From NCBI RefSeq assembly GCF_014192095.1, contig NZ_JACHXN010000009.1, positions 62,001-126,000 of the forward strand: a DNA stretch of 64,000 nucleotides. Direction: 5' to 3'. Below the pieces are notes generated by a model. The model saw only the letters and a program-made list of their open reading frames with translations, was not told where the DNA came from and ran no database searches. Below, piece after piece: positions 8,325-17,745 of this stretch; within the stretch, counting starts at the first letter, position 1; every line of letters starts with the position of its first letter. The stretch is from Phyllobacterium trifolii (GTDB taxonomy: Bacteria; Pseudomonadota; Alphaproteobacteria; Rhizobiales; Rhizobiaceae). Made by a program: the position numbers and the translations under genes.

Positions 8325-10342
8325 CCCCCGTCGCCCTCGTTCTGTGGTGCATTGCTGCTCTTGTGGCAATATCGGTCCTTGCCGTGACGATCTCGCGATC
8401 GCCCGGAGCGACGCCGATCATTTACGGGGCGAGCTTGAGTGCCTCGGCAGCCGTGTTCGTAGTCGTCCTGCTTCAGCTGGTCACTCCGGCAGCATCGGGC
8501 CTATTGCCAGCCCTCGTCCTACCTGTTGGCCTGCCTTGGCTGGGCGCGCACTTCCGGCTGGATGCACTGGCTGCCTTCTTCCTCGTTGTCATCAATCTCG
8601 GGGGTGCAGCGGCTAGCTTGTACGGTCTTGGCTACGGCCGTCATGAGACCGCGCCGCAGAGGCTATTACCGTTCTTTCCGGTCTTCCTCGCCGGCATGAA
8701 CCTGGTGGTTTTGGCTGCGGACGCCTTCACCTTCCTGCTCTCGTGGGAATTCATGTCGCTTGCCTCCTGGGGGCTGGTGATGACGCATCATCGCGAACGC
8801 GACAACAGAAAAGCCGCCTACATCTATCTTGTCATGGCAAGCTTCGGCACGTTTGCGCTCTTGCTTGCTTTCGGCCTTCTCGCCGGAACAAGCGGGAGTT
8901 ATGATTTCGCCACAATGCGCACGGCTGGCCACGCGCCGGCGGTCAGTGCCTTGGTTTTGATCCTCATGTTGATCGGTGCAGGTTCGAAGGCTGGTCTTGT
9001 GCCGTTGCATGTCTGGTTGCCGCTTGCACACCCGGCTGCCCCAAGCCATGTCTCGGCCCTCATGAGCGGTGTCATGACCAAGGTCGCGGTCTATGGCTTC
9101 ATCCGTGTTGTTTTTGACCTGCTTGGCGAACCAGCATGGTGGTCGGGCATGATCGTGCTGTTGCTCGGTGGTGTTACTGCCGTCGTGGGTATCCTGCATG
9201 CACTGATGGAGCAGGACCTCAAGCGTCTATTAGCCTACAGCACCATCGAAAACATAGGCGTCATATTCGTGAGCCTCGGCCTCGCACTTGCGTTTGAGGC
9301 AAACGCCATGAATTTGGCGGCAGCCCTGGCGCTTGCGGCTGCACTGTTCCACGTCCTCAATCATTCTTTTTTCAAGAGCCTGCTCTTCTTCGGGGCGGGG
9401 GCCGTCCTTACCGCGACAGGCGAGCGGGATATGGACAAGCTCGGCGGCCTCATTCACCGAATGCCGCTTACCAGCTTTGCTTTTTTGGTCGGCTCCGTCG
9501 CGATCTCCGCCCTCCCCCCGTTTAACGGCTTCGTCTCGGAGTGGCTGGCGTTTCAGGCGATCCTGCAAAGTCCTGATCTGCCCCAATGGGGGCTGAAGAT
9601 CATGGTGCCGGCCGTTGGCGGACTGCTCGCACTGTCGGCGGCGCTTGCTGCCGCCTGTTTTGTCAAAGCGTTTGGCGTCACGTTTCTTGGCCGCCCCCGG
9701 ACCCTTGCCGCCCAACTGGCGAAGGAAGTAGACCGCTTTTCGCTTAGCGCCATGTTTGTGCTTGCCGCCCTGTGCCTACTCGCCGGCATCCTGCCGGGAA
9801 TTGCCATCGACGCCCTTGCACCCGTGACGCTCACGCTCGTCGGCGGCCGCATGCCGGTACAGACAAGTGCGCCATGGCTGTCGATCGTCCCGATTGCTGA
9901 AGGCCGCAGCTCCTACAACGGGCTGCTTGTGTTGCTGTTCACCGCGTTCGCCGCGTCGCTCGCTGCTTACATGGTCCATCGTCTTGCCTCACGGGCACTG
10001 CGCCGCGCACCCGCCTGGGACTGTGGCTTTCCGGACTTGAGCCCGCAAACCCAATATACTTCCGCAAGTTTCGCACAACCCATACGGCGGGTGTTCGGCA
10101 CGCTGCTCTTCCAGGCGAAGGAAACGGTCGAGATGCCCGCGCCCGGTGATCCTAAACCTGCACGTTTCACGCTTGAGCTGCGCGATCTGATCTGGGGCGG
10201 ACTCTATGAGCCGATCGCCGGCGCTGTCTGGTTTGCCGCCGAACGGCTCAACCACCTGCAGTTCCTGACCATCCGGCGATACCTCAGCCTGGTCTTCCTG
10301 GCGCTTGTCTTCCTGCTCCTGGTGCTCGCGATATGGTCGTGA
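8321..10342 (+). CDS. hyfB: Ehr complex antiporter-like subunit (HyfB-like)
   Basis: This is a proton-conducting membrane subunit related to HyfB, NuoL and Mrp antiporters, 673 aa, with about 16 predicted membrane helices. The core antiporter helices are present, with the conserved acidic residue in FLLSWEFMSLASWGLV, the broken-helix lysine block (GAGSKAGLVPLHVWLPLAHP), the AAPSHVSALMSGVMTKVAVYG motif, and the C-terminal lysine/His helices (DLKRLLAYSTIENIG). It probably translocates H+ or Na+ driven by a redox module. It opens the structural part of the operon, starts 4 bases inside the XRE gene and overlaps the next gene by 10 bases. The coding sequence is intact and has no internal frameshift. 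Confidence 0.9.
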   Translation: MTPVALVLWCIAALVAISVLAVTISRSPGATPIIYGASLSASAAVFVVVLLQLVTPAASGLLPALVLPVGLPWLGAHFRLDALAAFFLVVINLGGAAASLYGLGYGRHETAPQRLLPFFPVFLAGMNLVVLAADAFTFLLSWEFMSLASWGLVMTHHRERDNRKAAYIYLVMASFGTFALLLAFGLLAGTSGSYDFATMRTAGHAPAVSALVLILMLIGAGSKAGLVPLHVWLPLAHPAAPSHVSALMSGVMTKVAVYGFIRVVFDLLGEPAWWSGMIVLLLGGVTAVVGILHALMEQDLKRLLAYSTIENIGVIFVSLGLALAFEANAMNLAAALALAAALFHVLNHSFFKSLLFFGAGAVLTATGERDMDKLGGLIHRMPLTSFAFLVGSVAISALPPFNGFVSEWLAFQAILQSPDLPQWGLKIMVPAVGGLLALSAALAAACFVKAFGVTFLGRPRTLAAQLAKEVDRFSLSAMFVLAALCLLAGILPGIAIDALAPVTLTLVGGRMPVQTSAPWLSIVPIAEGRSSYNGLLVLLFTAFAASLAAYMVHRLASRALRRAPAWDCGFPDLSPQTQYTSASFAQPIRRVFGTLLFQAKETVEMPAPGDPKPARFTLELRDLIWGGLYEPIAGAVWFAAERLNHLQFLTIRRYLSLVFLALVFLLLVLAIWS

Positions 10343-11289
10343 TCTTCGATCTCCTCGCTCAAGGCATGCAGATGGCCATGGTACTGTTGCTCGCACCGCT
10401 GCTCACTGGCTTGGTGCGCAAAATCAAGGCACGGTTGCTGCGGCGGCAAGGCCCGTCCGTCATCCAGCCCTATCGCGACCTTTTACGGCTTTTGCGCAAG
10501 GAAGTCGTACTTGCGGAGAACGCGTCCTGGCTCTTTCGTGTGACCCCCTATCTGATCTTCGCCGTCACCTGGGTCGCCGTCTCTCTCATCCCGACCTTTG
10601 CCACGGGGCTGATGTTCAGCTGGACCGCGGACTTGATCGTAATTGTGGCCTTGCTTGGGAGCGCGCGTTTTTTCCTGGCCCTCGCCGGCATGGACATCGG
10701 TACGAGTTTCGGCGGCATCGGATCAAGCCGCGAGGCGATGATCGCAACACTCGCAGAGCCTGCGATGCTCCTTACTATCTTTACGCTCGCCCTGGTCGCC
10801 GGCTCAACCCAGCTTTCCACGATTGCGGACGTCATGATTTCTTCGCATGTTGGCCTGCGTGTCTCGCTCGGAATGGCGCTCATCGCGCTCATCATGGTGG
10901 CAATCGCCGAGAACGCCCGCATTCCCGTGGACAATCCGGCAACGCATCTGGAACTCACCATGGTGCATGAGGCGATGGTGCTCGAATATTCCGGCCGTCA
11001 TCTGGCGATGATCGAGTTAGCGGCGTTCCTCAAGCTGCTGCTCTACATCTCCTTGATCGCCTGCATATTCGTGCCCTGGCAACTCGCGGTCCTGGGCACC
11101 GGAGCCACGGCCCACATACTTGGCATGATTGCCTATCTCGCCAAGCTCGCGGTGGGTGGCGTTTTTCTTGCCCTGTTCGAGACTGCGACCGCCAAGATGA
11201 GGGTTTTCCGCGTACCAGAATTCCTCGGCGCGGCTCTCATGCTCGGCATGCTCGCAACCCTCCTGCTGTTCGTTTCAAGGAGCCTATAA
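10333..11289 (+). CDS. hyfC: Ehr complex NuoH/HycD-like membrane anchor
   Basis: This 318-residue integral membrane protein of the complex I subunit 1 / formate hydrogenlyase subunit 4 family links the soluble redox module to the antiporter-like subunits. Family landmarks are RRQGPSVIQPYRDLLRLLRK near the N-terminus, the LAGMDIGTSFGGIGSSREAM segment, the acidic loop ENARIPVDNPATHLELTMVH, and EAMVLEYSGRHLAMIELAAF. The conserved Glu and Arg residues of the quinone-chamber-like funnel are present. Start ATG overlaps the end of hyfB by 10 bases and the stop overlaps the next ATG by one base (TAATG), a tightly coupled arrangement. Confidence 0.9.
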   Translation: MVVIFDLLAQGMQMAMVLLLAPLLTGLVRKIKARLLRRQGPSVIQPYRDLLRLLRKEVVLAENASWLFRVTPYLIFAVTWVAVSLIPTFATGLMFSWTADLIVIVALLGSARFFLALAGMDIGTSFGGIGSSREAMIATLAEPAMLLTIFTLALVAGSTQLSTIADVMISSHVGLRVSLGMALIALIMVAIAENARIPVDNPATHLELTMVHEAMVLEYSGRHLAMIELAAFLKLLLYISLIACIFVPWQLAVLGTGATAHILGMIAYLAKLAVGGVFLALFETATAKMRVFRVPEFLGAALMLGMLATLLLFVSRSL

Positions 11290-11957
11290 TGAGCGGCGGC
11301 ATCACCTTCGATATTGCCCATTTGCTCGCCGGTGGCCTCGTCCTCGTCAGCTTCATGATGCTGTATCAGGACCGTCTTTACTCGCTGCTCAACATGTTCG
11401 CCCTGCATTCCCTGGTGCTGACGCTGTCGGTGGCCTGGCAGGCTTACGTCCAACACGCACCGCATCTCTACGTGACGGCCGCAATCGCCCTCGGCTTCAA
11501 GGCCATCATCATCCCCGTTGCGCTGCACCGCATGATCCGAAGATTGGGCATTCACCGCGAGATCGAGACGGTCGTTGGTATTGGCCCCACCATGTTTGTG
11601 GGTATGGGGCTGGTTGCACTCTCCATGGTTGTAATGCTGCGGGTCACACAAGCCGCCGATCCTTTGGCGCGTGAAGACCTCGCCTTCGCATTGGCCGTTT
11701 TGCTGCTGGGACTGCTAGTGATGGTGACACGCCGCAACGCGGTCAGCCAGATTGTCGGCTTCATGTCGCTCGAGAACGGACTGGTGCTCGCCGCCACCGG
11801 TGCCAAAGGCATGCCGCTGGTCGTCGAGATCAGTGTGGCCTTCTCGATTCTGATCGCCTTCATCGTCATCGGTGTGTTCCTGTTCCGCATCCGCGAGCGG
11901 TTCGACACGGTGGACGTCCGGGCGCTCGACGATTTCAAGGGGAAACGACGCAGATGA
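11289..11957 (+). CDS. hyfE: Ehr complex HyfE-like subunit
   Basis: A 222-residue membrane protein of the HyfE family, which corresponds to NuoK-like helices plus an extension. About seven hydrophobic segments are visible. The segment VSQIVGFMSLENGLVLAATG carries the membrane-embedded Glu typical of NuoK/MrpC-type proteins and used for proton transfer. It lies between hyfC and hyfF with a 1-base and a 4-base overlap. The basic C-terminus (DDFKGKRRR) is cytoplasmic by the positive-inside rule. Confidence 0.87.
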   Translation: MSGGITFDIAHLLAGGLVLVSFMMLYQDRLYSLLNMFALHSLVLTLSVAWQAYVQHAPHLYVTAAIALGFKAIIIPVALHRMIRRLGIHREIETVVGIGPTMFVGMGLVALSMVVMLRVTQAADPLAREDLAFALAVLLLGLLVMVTRRNAVSQIVGFMSLENGLVLAATGAKGMPLVVEISVAFSILIAFIVIGVFLFRIRERFDTVDVRALDDFKGKRRR

Positions 11958-13405
11958 ATGCGCTCGCGTTCAATCCGGTAACAGCCGTCCTTGTGATACC
12001 AGTCAGCGCTGCAGTACTCCTGGCGCTGCTCCCCAGCTACAGGATTTCAGCCCGACTGAACGTGTTTGCAAGCCTTTTGACCTTCGTTGCGGCGCTACTC
12101 CTTTTCGTCACCGAGCGGCCGCAGCCGGGCCGATATCTGCTCATCGACGATCTCAACATCGTCTTTATCGTGCTCAACAGCTTTGTCGGCTTTACGACCA
12201 GCGTCTTCAGCGCCAGCTATATCGCGCATGAACTGGAAACCGGCCGGCTGACACCGGCGAACCTTCGTTTCTATCATGCCATGTACCAGATTATGATGTT
12301 CGGCATGAACCTCGCATTCGTATCGAACAATGTCGGCCTGATGTGGGTCGCCGTGGAACTCGCCACCCTCACCACGGTCTTGATGGTCGGCATTTACCGC
12401 ACGCATGAAGCACTGGAGGCCGCCTGGAAGTATTTTATCCTGGGCAGTGTGGGCATCGCCTTTGCACTCTTCGGCACAATCCTCGTCTATATGGCGGCGC
12501 AGCCCGTGGTAGGAGAAGGCTACGATGCCATGGCCTGGACACTGCTGATCCAACACGCTGCCGCATTCGATCCAGGTCTTTTGAATGTCGCCTTCGTATT
12601 CCTGCTGCTCGGCTACGGCACCAAGGTCGGCCTAGCCCCCTTGCACGCCTGGCTGCCCGATGCTCACGCGGAAGGACCGACACCGATCTCGGCGGTGCTG
12701 TCGGGCCTGCTGTTGAACGTCGCGCTCTATGCGGTTCTGCGTTTCAAGATTTTGATCGCCGCAAGTCCGGAAGCGATCGCGCCAGGACCGTTGATGGTGA
12801 CAATGGGCCTGACGTCACTCGTTTTCGCGGCCTTCATGCTCTATCGTCGCCGCGACATCAAACGCATGTTCGCTTATTCCTCGATCGAGCATATGGGTAT
12901 TATCGTTTTTGCTTTTGGCATGGGCGGTCCGCTCGCCAATTTCGCCGGACTTCTGCATATGGTGATGCACAGCCTGACCAAATCAGCAATCTTTTATGCC
13001 GTCGGCCATATCGCCCAGATCAAGGGCACACAGAGGCTGTCGAGCATTCGTGGCCTCACCGAGAGCCATCCCGGTCTAGGCTGGGGCTTGGTGATCGGCG
13101 TCGTCGCCATCGCCGGCCTGCCGCCGCTTGGAATCTTCATGAGTGAATTCCTGGTGGTGAGCTCCACATTCGCCCGGCAGCCATTGCTGGCGATCCCGCT
13201 TGTGTTCGGGCTTCTGATCGCCTTTGGCGCATTGCTGTTGCGGCTCACCGGTGTTGCCTTCGGCCAGCCGCGTGGGAGCACTGCGCCGGTCGAGGGATCC
13301 TACATGCCAATGTACTCCCATCTTGCCCTGGTGCTTGGCGGTGGCGTCTATCTGCCGCCGCCGCTGGTCGCCTGGTTCCAGCATATCGCCAACCTTTTAG
13401 GATGA
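11954..13405 (+). CDS. hyfF: Ehr complex antiporter-like subunit (HyfF-like)
   Basis: The second antiporter-like subunit, related to HyfF and NuoN/M, 483 aa with about 14 membrane helices. Key sites seen: MWVAVELATLTTVLMVGIY (helix-5 Glu), GYGTKVGLAPLHAWLPDAHA (Lys on the broken helix 7) and EGPTPISAVLSGLLLNVALY, and the later DIKRMFAYSSIEHMGIIVFA. With the HyfB-like protein, the complex thus has two potential ion channels. It starts 4 bases inside hyfE (ATGA) and ends 19 bases before the likely start of the NuoCD-like gene. Confidence 0.9.
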   Translation: MNALAFNPVTAVLVIPVSAAVLLALLPSYRISARLNVFASLLTFVAALLLFVTERPQPGRYLLIDDLNIVFIVLNSFVGFTTSVFSASYIAHELETGRLTPANLRFYHAMYQIMMFGMNLAFVSNNVGLMWVAVELATLTTVLMVGIYRTHEALEAAWKYFILGSVGIAFALFGTILVYMAAQPVVGEGYDAMAWTLLIQHAAAFDPGLLNVAFVFLLLGYGTKVGLAPLHAWLPDAHAEGPTPISAVLSGLLLNVALYAVLRFKILIAASPEAIAPGPLMVTMGLTSLVFAAFMLYRRRDIKRMFAYSSIEHMGIIVFAFGMGGPLANFAGLLHMVMHSLTKSAIFYAVGHIAQIKGTQRLSSIRGLTESHPGLGWGLVIGVVAIAGLPPLGIFMSEFLVVSSTFARQPLLAIPLVFGLLIAFGALLLRLTGVAFGQPRGSTAPVEGSYMPMYSHLALVLGGGVYLPPPLVAWFQHIANLLG

Positions 13406-13424
13406 AGTGGAGAAGCTAGTCGAC

Positions 13425-14939
13425 ATGCCCTCACTTATCGATCTCATCCTGCAGGGCAGCCCGGTTGAACGCCATCGTCCCTGGCTGTCCGCCGTCGTCG
13501 ATCAGACGGGCTGGGTAGCTGCGGCCGGTGCGCTGGCGGATGGTCACTGGACCCTGCTTGGTCTTTGGGGGGAAGCGAACGCAGTTCACATGGCGCTCCT
13601 CGAAGAGCCGACGGCCACGGTCGGTATCATCCGCCTGCAAGACCTTGAAGACGGCTATCCCTCGATCGCACGGTATCATCCGCCCGCACTTCGTCTGGAA
13701 CGTGCGCTCCGAGATCTGGCCGGGCTCGAACCGCAAGGCATACCTGATCCGCGGCCGTGGCTCGACCACGGCCGTTGGGGCTTGCGGTCTCCATTGGGAC
13801 GTCGCAGCGATGTACAGCCCATATCACCCCCTTATGAATTCCTGCCAGCCGAAGGAGCCGGTTTGCATCAAATCCCGGTTGGCCCAGTACATGCGGGTAT
13901 TATCGAACCTGGACATTTCCGGTTCACCGCGAGCGGGGAGACCGTTGTCCGTCTCGAAGAGCGCCTCGGATATGTCCACAAGGGGATCGAGGCTCTTATG
14001 GCGGGAGTGGGCCTCGACCGGGCCGTGCGCGTCGCCGGTCGAACATCGGGCGACAGCACGGTCGCCTATGCCTTTGCTTTCTCGCGAGCTGCCGAATCTG
14101 CCTTGGAGATTGAGGTGCCGCCACGGGCCCTCTGGTTACGGGCGCTGATGGCCGAGTTGGAGCGGCTGGCCAACCATCTCGGCGATATCGGTGCCATCTG
14201 CAATGACGCTGCGTTTGCGCTGATGCACGCTCATTGCAGCATGCTGCGCGAGCGTGTCTTGCGCGCCGCCGATAGCGCGTTTGGCCACCGCATGATGCGC
14301 GATAAGATTGTTCCTGGCGGTGTCACAACGGATTTGAACGATGCGGGAGCGCTTGCCCTTCAGGCGCTCATTACCGAGATCAGACAGCGGTTCCCACCCC
14401 TGGTCGAACTCTATGACAATACCGCATCGCTGCAGGATCGAACCGTCGGGACAGGTGTGCTCAAACCTGACCTTGCCCGCCAATACGGCGCGGGCGGTTA
14501 TGTCGGGCGAGCTTCGGGACGCAGTTTCGATGTCCGCCGCACTCTTTGCTATCCGCCCTATGATCACCTGCGCTTCGAGGTGCCCGTCCTCAAGGAGGGC
14601 GACGTCAATGCCCGCATCTGGATACGCATTCGCGAGGTCGAACAAAGCCTGTCGCTCGTCGAGCAGATGCTGGAACAACTGCCGGACGGCCCGGTGCGTG
14701 CCGGAATTCCGGACGCTCACCAACCGCGAGAGGGTCTGGCTATTGTCGAGGGTTTCCGAGGTGACATACTGGTCTGGCTGCGTCTTGTCGATGACGGCAG
14801 GATTGATCGCTGCCATTTGCGTGATCCGTCATGGTTCCAGTGGCCGCTACTCGAGGCGGTGATCGAGGGCAATATCGTTGCCGACTTCCCGCTTTGCAAC
14901 AAATCGTTCAACTGTTCCTATTCCGGTCACGATCTATAA
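13425..14939 (+). CDS. hyfG: Ehr complex NuoCD-like large subunit lacking NiFe ligands
   Basis: This is a fusion of a NuoC-like domain (residues ~1-140) and a NuoD/hydrogenase-large-subunit-like domain (~160-504), as in HyfG and HycE. Start ATG 13425 is chosen because GGAG precedes it by about 10 bases; a GTG 18 bases upstream is possible. Hydrogenases bind NiFe through an N-terminal RxCGxC and a C-terminal DPCxxC. Here the first reads RVAGRTSG (residues 202-209, both Cys replaced by Ala and Thr) and the last reads KSFNCSYSGHDL at the C-terminus, with only one Cys (C497). The protein therefore cannot hold a standard NiFe site. There is also no C-terminal extension for maturation protease cleavage. 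It remains otherwise full length and well conserved, so it is a functional paralogue, not a broken hydrogenase. Confidence 0.88.
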   Translation: MPSLIDLILQGSPVERHRPWLSAVVDQTGWVAAAGALADGHWTLLGLWGEANAVHMALLEEPTATVGIIRLQDLEDGYPSIARYHPPALRLERALRDLAGLEPQGIPDPRPWLDHGRWGLRSPLGRRSDVQPISPPYEFLPAEGAGLHQIPVGPVHAGIIEPGHFRFTASGETVVRLEERLGYVHKGIEALMAGVGLDRAVRVAGRTSGDSTVAYAFAFSRAAESALEIEVPPRALWLRALMAELERLANHLGDIGAICNDAAFALMHAHCSMLRERVLRAADSAFGHRMMRDKIVPGGVTTDLNDAGALALQALITEIRQRFPPLVELYDNTASLQDRTVGTGVLKPDLARQYGAGGYVGRASGRSFDVRRTLCYPPYDHLRFEVPVLKEGDVNARIWIRIREVEQSLSLVEQMLEQLPDGPVRAGIPDAHQPREGLAIVEGFRGDILVWLRLVDDGRIDRCHLRDPSWFQWPLLEAVIEGNIVADFPLCNKSFNCSYSGHDL

Positions 14940-14951
14940 AGGCAAACCGTC

Positions 14952-15485
14952 ATGCGCAAACTCTTCTTTGAAAGCCTGATCCGGCCACCGCTGACAGAAC
15001 AGCTGCCACAACCGGATGACGCAACCCTTATCGCGCTCGCGGTGGCCATCGAAGAGACGGCCCGCCAGCGTCTCGGCCACAGCCTGTCGATCCGCGCGGT
15101 CGATGCCGGATCCTGCAATGGCTGCGAGCTGGAGTTACACGCCCTCAGCAACGCTTTTTACGACATCGAACGCCTTGGCATCCGGTTTGTCGCCTCGCCC
15201 CGGCATGCCGATGTGCTGCTCGTGACCGGGCCCGTTACCCAAAACATGCGCGAGGCCTTGGAGCGAACCTACAATGCGACGCCCAATCCCAAATGGGTCA
15301 TCGCCATCGGCGGCTGTGCTCTTGACGGCGGTTGCTTTGCGGGCAGCTATGCTGTTGTCGGCGGTGTCTCGGAAGTGGTGCCGGTCGATCTCCACATTCC
15401 AGGCTGCCCGCCGCCGCCGATCGATATACTGAAAGGATTGCTCGCGCTATTGAACCATATTAACATGAGGACCAGTGTCCTGTGA
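14952..15485 (+). CDS. hyfI: Ehr complex NuoB-like iron-sulfur subunit
   Basis: This is a 177-residue NuoB/HyfI-family small subunit that carries the terminal [4Fe-4S] cluster (N2 in complex I). All four ligands of the family pattern are visible: C55 and C58 in GSCNGCELE, C122 in IGGCALDGG, and C152 in IPGCPPPP. So electron transfer through this subunit is still possible even though the partner large subunit has no NiFe site. No ferredoxin-like HyfA or HyfH gene and no formate dehydrogenase gene is present nearby, so the electron donor is unknown. The stop overlaps the next start as GTGA. Confidence 0.9.
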   Translation: MRKLFFESLIRPPLTEQLPQPDDATLIALAVAIEETARQRLGHSLSIRAVDAGSCNGCELELHALSNAFYDIERLGIRFVASPRHADVLLVTGPVTQNMREALERTYNATPNPKWVIAIGGCALDGGCFAGSYAVVGGVSEVVPVDLHIPGCPPPPIDILKGLLALLNHINMRTSVL

Positions 15486-15991
15486 GGGCAGGATCCATAA
15501 TCCGGCTATTCCAGGCTGGGCTTGTCGCGGCATGCGCACAACTCATGGCCGTTGCAATGGCGGCGCTTTTGGTTTTTTTGGTCACACGCTCCGGATTGAT
15601 AGCTCCGACTTTGGCGGAGATTTGCCCTAATGCTGAGTCATTGCCGGCTTCTGTCTCGCCTCTGCTGACCTGGATCTATCTTCTGACGGCAATCGGAATT
15701 GCACTGACCAGTAACCATTTTGTCGATTTCACCGCTGCGCATATCCGCCGTGCGTCCCGGCTGATGCAGCCAGCCGAACCGGATCACGCGAGCAAAGCCC
15801 TGCTGGTCCAGCTCTGGCTGGCGGCAATCGGATTTGCAATCCTCACACTTCGGTCGCCGCCGCATGCGTGGATCGAGGTGGGTCGCTATTATGAAGGCGC
15901 CTGCGCCGCGTCAATTGCTTGGTCGGGCGGGATGAGTATCGGCCTTGCGTGTTTCGGCGCGAATGCACATGCCGCGCGGAAGGCATTCTGA
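15482..15991 (+). CDS. Membrane protein ending the Ehr operon, 169 aa
   Basis: A GTG start overlaps the stop of the NuoB-like gene by four bases, so it is part of the operon. Four hydrophobic stretches are seen (LFQAGLVAACAQLMAVAMAA LL; LLTWIYLLTAIGIAL; LVQLWLAAIGFAILTL; a C-terminal Gly-rich segment). No family is recognised. A role as an accessory membrane subunit or assembly factor of the complex is inferred only from coupling. The C-terminal third is rich in Gly, Ala and Cys without a metal-binding pattern. Confidence 0.7.
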   Translation: MRAGSIIRLFQAGLVAACAQLMAVAMAALLVFLVTRSGLIAPTLAEICPNAESLPASVSPLLTWIYLLTAIGIALTSNHFVDFTAAHIRRASRLMQPAEPDHASKALLVQLWLAAIGFAILTLRSPPHAWIEVGRYYEGACAASIAWSGGMSIGLACFGANAHAARKAF

Positions 15992-16089
15992 TCAGCGAAG
16001 TTGTTCATGGCAGCGGAGATTGATGCCCGCAATCAAGTTGGCTCACTTCCACTGGCGTCGCCCGATGCAAAGTCGGAAAGGGAACCGAA

Positions 16090-16557
16090 ATGCGCGATCA
16101 AAGCGATTTACCCGTTGATGACGGGGCCGCACTGGCCGGGAGCCTAACCGAGACCGGGCACCTGCTCGAAGCCCGCGTCTATTATGCCAATACCGATTTT
16201 TCCGGTACGGTCTATCATCCACGCTATCTCGAATTCCTCGAGCGGGGGCGGATCGAGTATTGCGGCTGGTCGGCGTGCATCACGCTGAGCTTGCTGAAGG
16301 CAAGGTGACCAGGTCATCTGGATGATGCGGCGGATGAAGATCGAATTCCGGCAGCCCGCGCGAGTGGACGATATTCTCACCATCGAAACTAAAACGGCTG
16401 TGATTTCCGGCGCGCGCGCAATTTTGCTGCAAACGATCCGGCGCGGCACCGATGTTCTAGTCGAGGCACGGGTCGAATGCGCCCTCGTTGATAGGGATGG
16501 CCGTCCGCGGCGTTTCCGAAGGAGTGGGGACTGCTGTTTCGTCCACAAAATGCTTGA
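16090..16557 (+). pseudogene. YbgC/4HBT acyl-CoA thioesterase, frameshifted
   Basis: The hotdog-fold thioesterase signature LLEARVYYANTDFSGTVYHP then RYLEFLERGRIEY is intact, including the catalytic Asp (NTDFSG). After GRIEY the coding signal shifts frame (RLVGVHHAELAEGK), returns in another frame as VIWMMRRMKIEFRQPARVDD, and shifts again near 16510 to FPKEWGLLFRPQNA with a stop at 16555-16557. At least three frameshifts are needed, so this is a decayed gene and not a single base-calling error. The intact family hydrolyses short acyl-CoAs and is usually linked to tol-pal, which is not present here. Confidence 0.85.
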
Positions 16558-16716
16558 GCCGGAAAAATGCTGCAAACCAGTCTGAACTTTCATGATGTAT
16601 ACCGTAGACTGAAATGGGCACTTAGTTTACGCGGTCGAACCCGATCCCCGGGAAAAAGCCGATGGCGTGACCGACCCAGATGTTATGCCCGAAATTGAAT
16701 AATAGGAACACGGTTG

Positions 16717-17190
16717 ATGATTGTATTCAGGCCTATGCGCGCCAGCGAGTTTGCAAAATATCTGCGCTATTTCATTCCGGATTACGAGGCGGAAATTTCG
16801 ACGAACTATGGCCTGAACGATACCGCTGCTTTCGTGTAGGCAAAACGAGAAATCGCTGAGGATCTGGCCGATGGTCCGGACACACCAGATCAAGTGTGCT
16901 CTGCATCACCGACGATGAGCGCGGAAGGGACATTGTCTTGGTTATGTTTGGTACCGCCCGGATAAAAATTCACGTTCGGCTTTCGTCAGTGATTTCCATA
17001 TTCTTCCAGCGCATCAGGGCAATGGCTATGGAAGAGAGCGCTGACCGCTCTGGAAGCCGGTCTTTCCGAAAAAGGTTTTGAACAAATTCGGCTGCGCGTT
17101 GCCGCCGACAATGAACGCGCACATCATATCTACCGGACTGGCGGATTTCGAACCACCTGATTAACATGAGCAAGTGGATCGGCAAGACAT
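16717..17190 (+). pseudogene. GNAT N-acetyltransferase, decayed
   Basis: An ATG at 16717 opens MIVFRPMRASEFAKYLRYFI then PDYEAEISTNYGLNDTAAFV, followed by an in-frame TAG at about 16837. After a frameshift the GNAT core appears as VSDFHILPAHQGNGYGR (motif A, acetyl-CoA loop), then, after a second shift, ALTALEAGLSEKGFEQIRLR and VAADNERAHHIYRTGGFRTT with a stop. The remnant NMSKWIG after that stop is also typical. So one nonsense mutation and at least two frameshifts are needed to explain it. Confidence 0.85.
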
Positions 17191-17745
17191 GACCACCTCC
17201 AGGCCAGATACGAAGGCGTATTTGGTGCCAAGCGCTCTTGTTTATCCATGCGTGGCAAAATGCCCACCGTCGCGACGTGTATCTGCTGAGCTCGAGACGC
17301 TGGTGAGTTCATGATGCAGGATCAATTCATGAACTATCGTCGGTTTTTCGAAGACGCGACTGACCAAATGCACGCTGAAAAGCGCTATCGGGTCTTTGCT
17401 AGTCCGGACGAATCGCCGGGGGACGCTCCTCCGCGAACTTTTAGATATAGCCTTTAGATCACGACGCTTTCCACGAGAGATCGTGGTAAAATATACTCCA
17501 AAAATGGAGGGCTTAATTATGGCATTTCCTGACAAACATGAACACCAGAGGGATTGGAAAATATCGCAAACGACACACTCGTTACTTTGAGTATCGCGAC
17601 ACCAATAGCGATATTGGTATACATTATCCTGCAGATGTGGACGCCATAAGACGACCGCTCGCCGCAGTCGCTGCCAAGCGCTGGCGAACTAGCGTTTCTT
17701 TTGATCGGCTCGACTTGCCTTCATACGCGATAGAGCTTTAGCAAT
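17191..17745. other. No gene recognised
   Basis: About 550 bases of lower-GC sequence with only short open frames and no family motif, ribosome-binding site or strong hairpin. It is probably decayed coding DNA, continuous with the pseudogenes to its left. Confidence 0.5.

Noticed and set aside
8321..15485. Annotation as a NiFe hydrogenase or formate hydrogenlyase
   Set aside because: The Cys ligands of the NiFe site are missing in the large subunit, and formate dehydrogenase, ferredoxin-like and maturation genes are absent.
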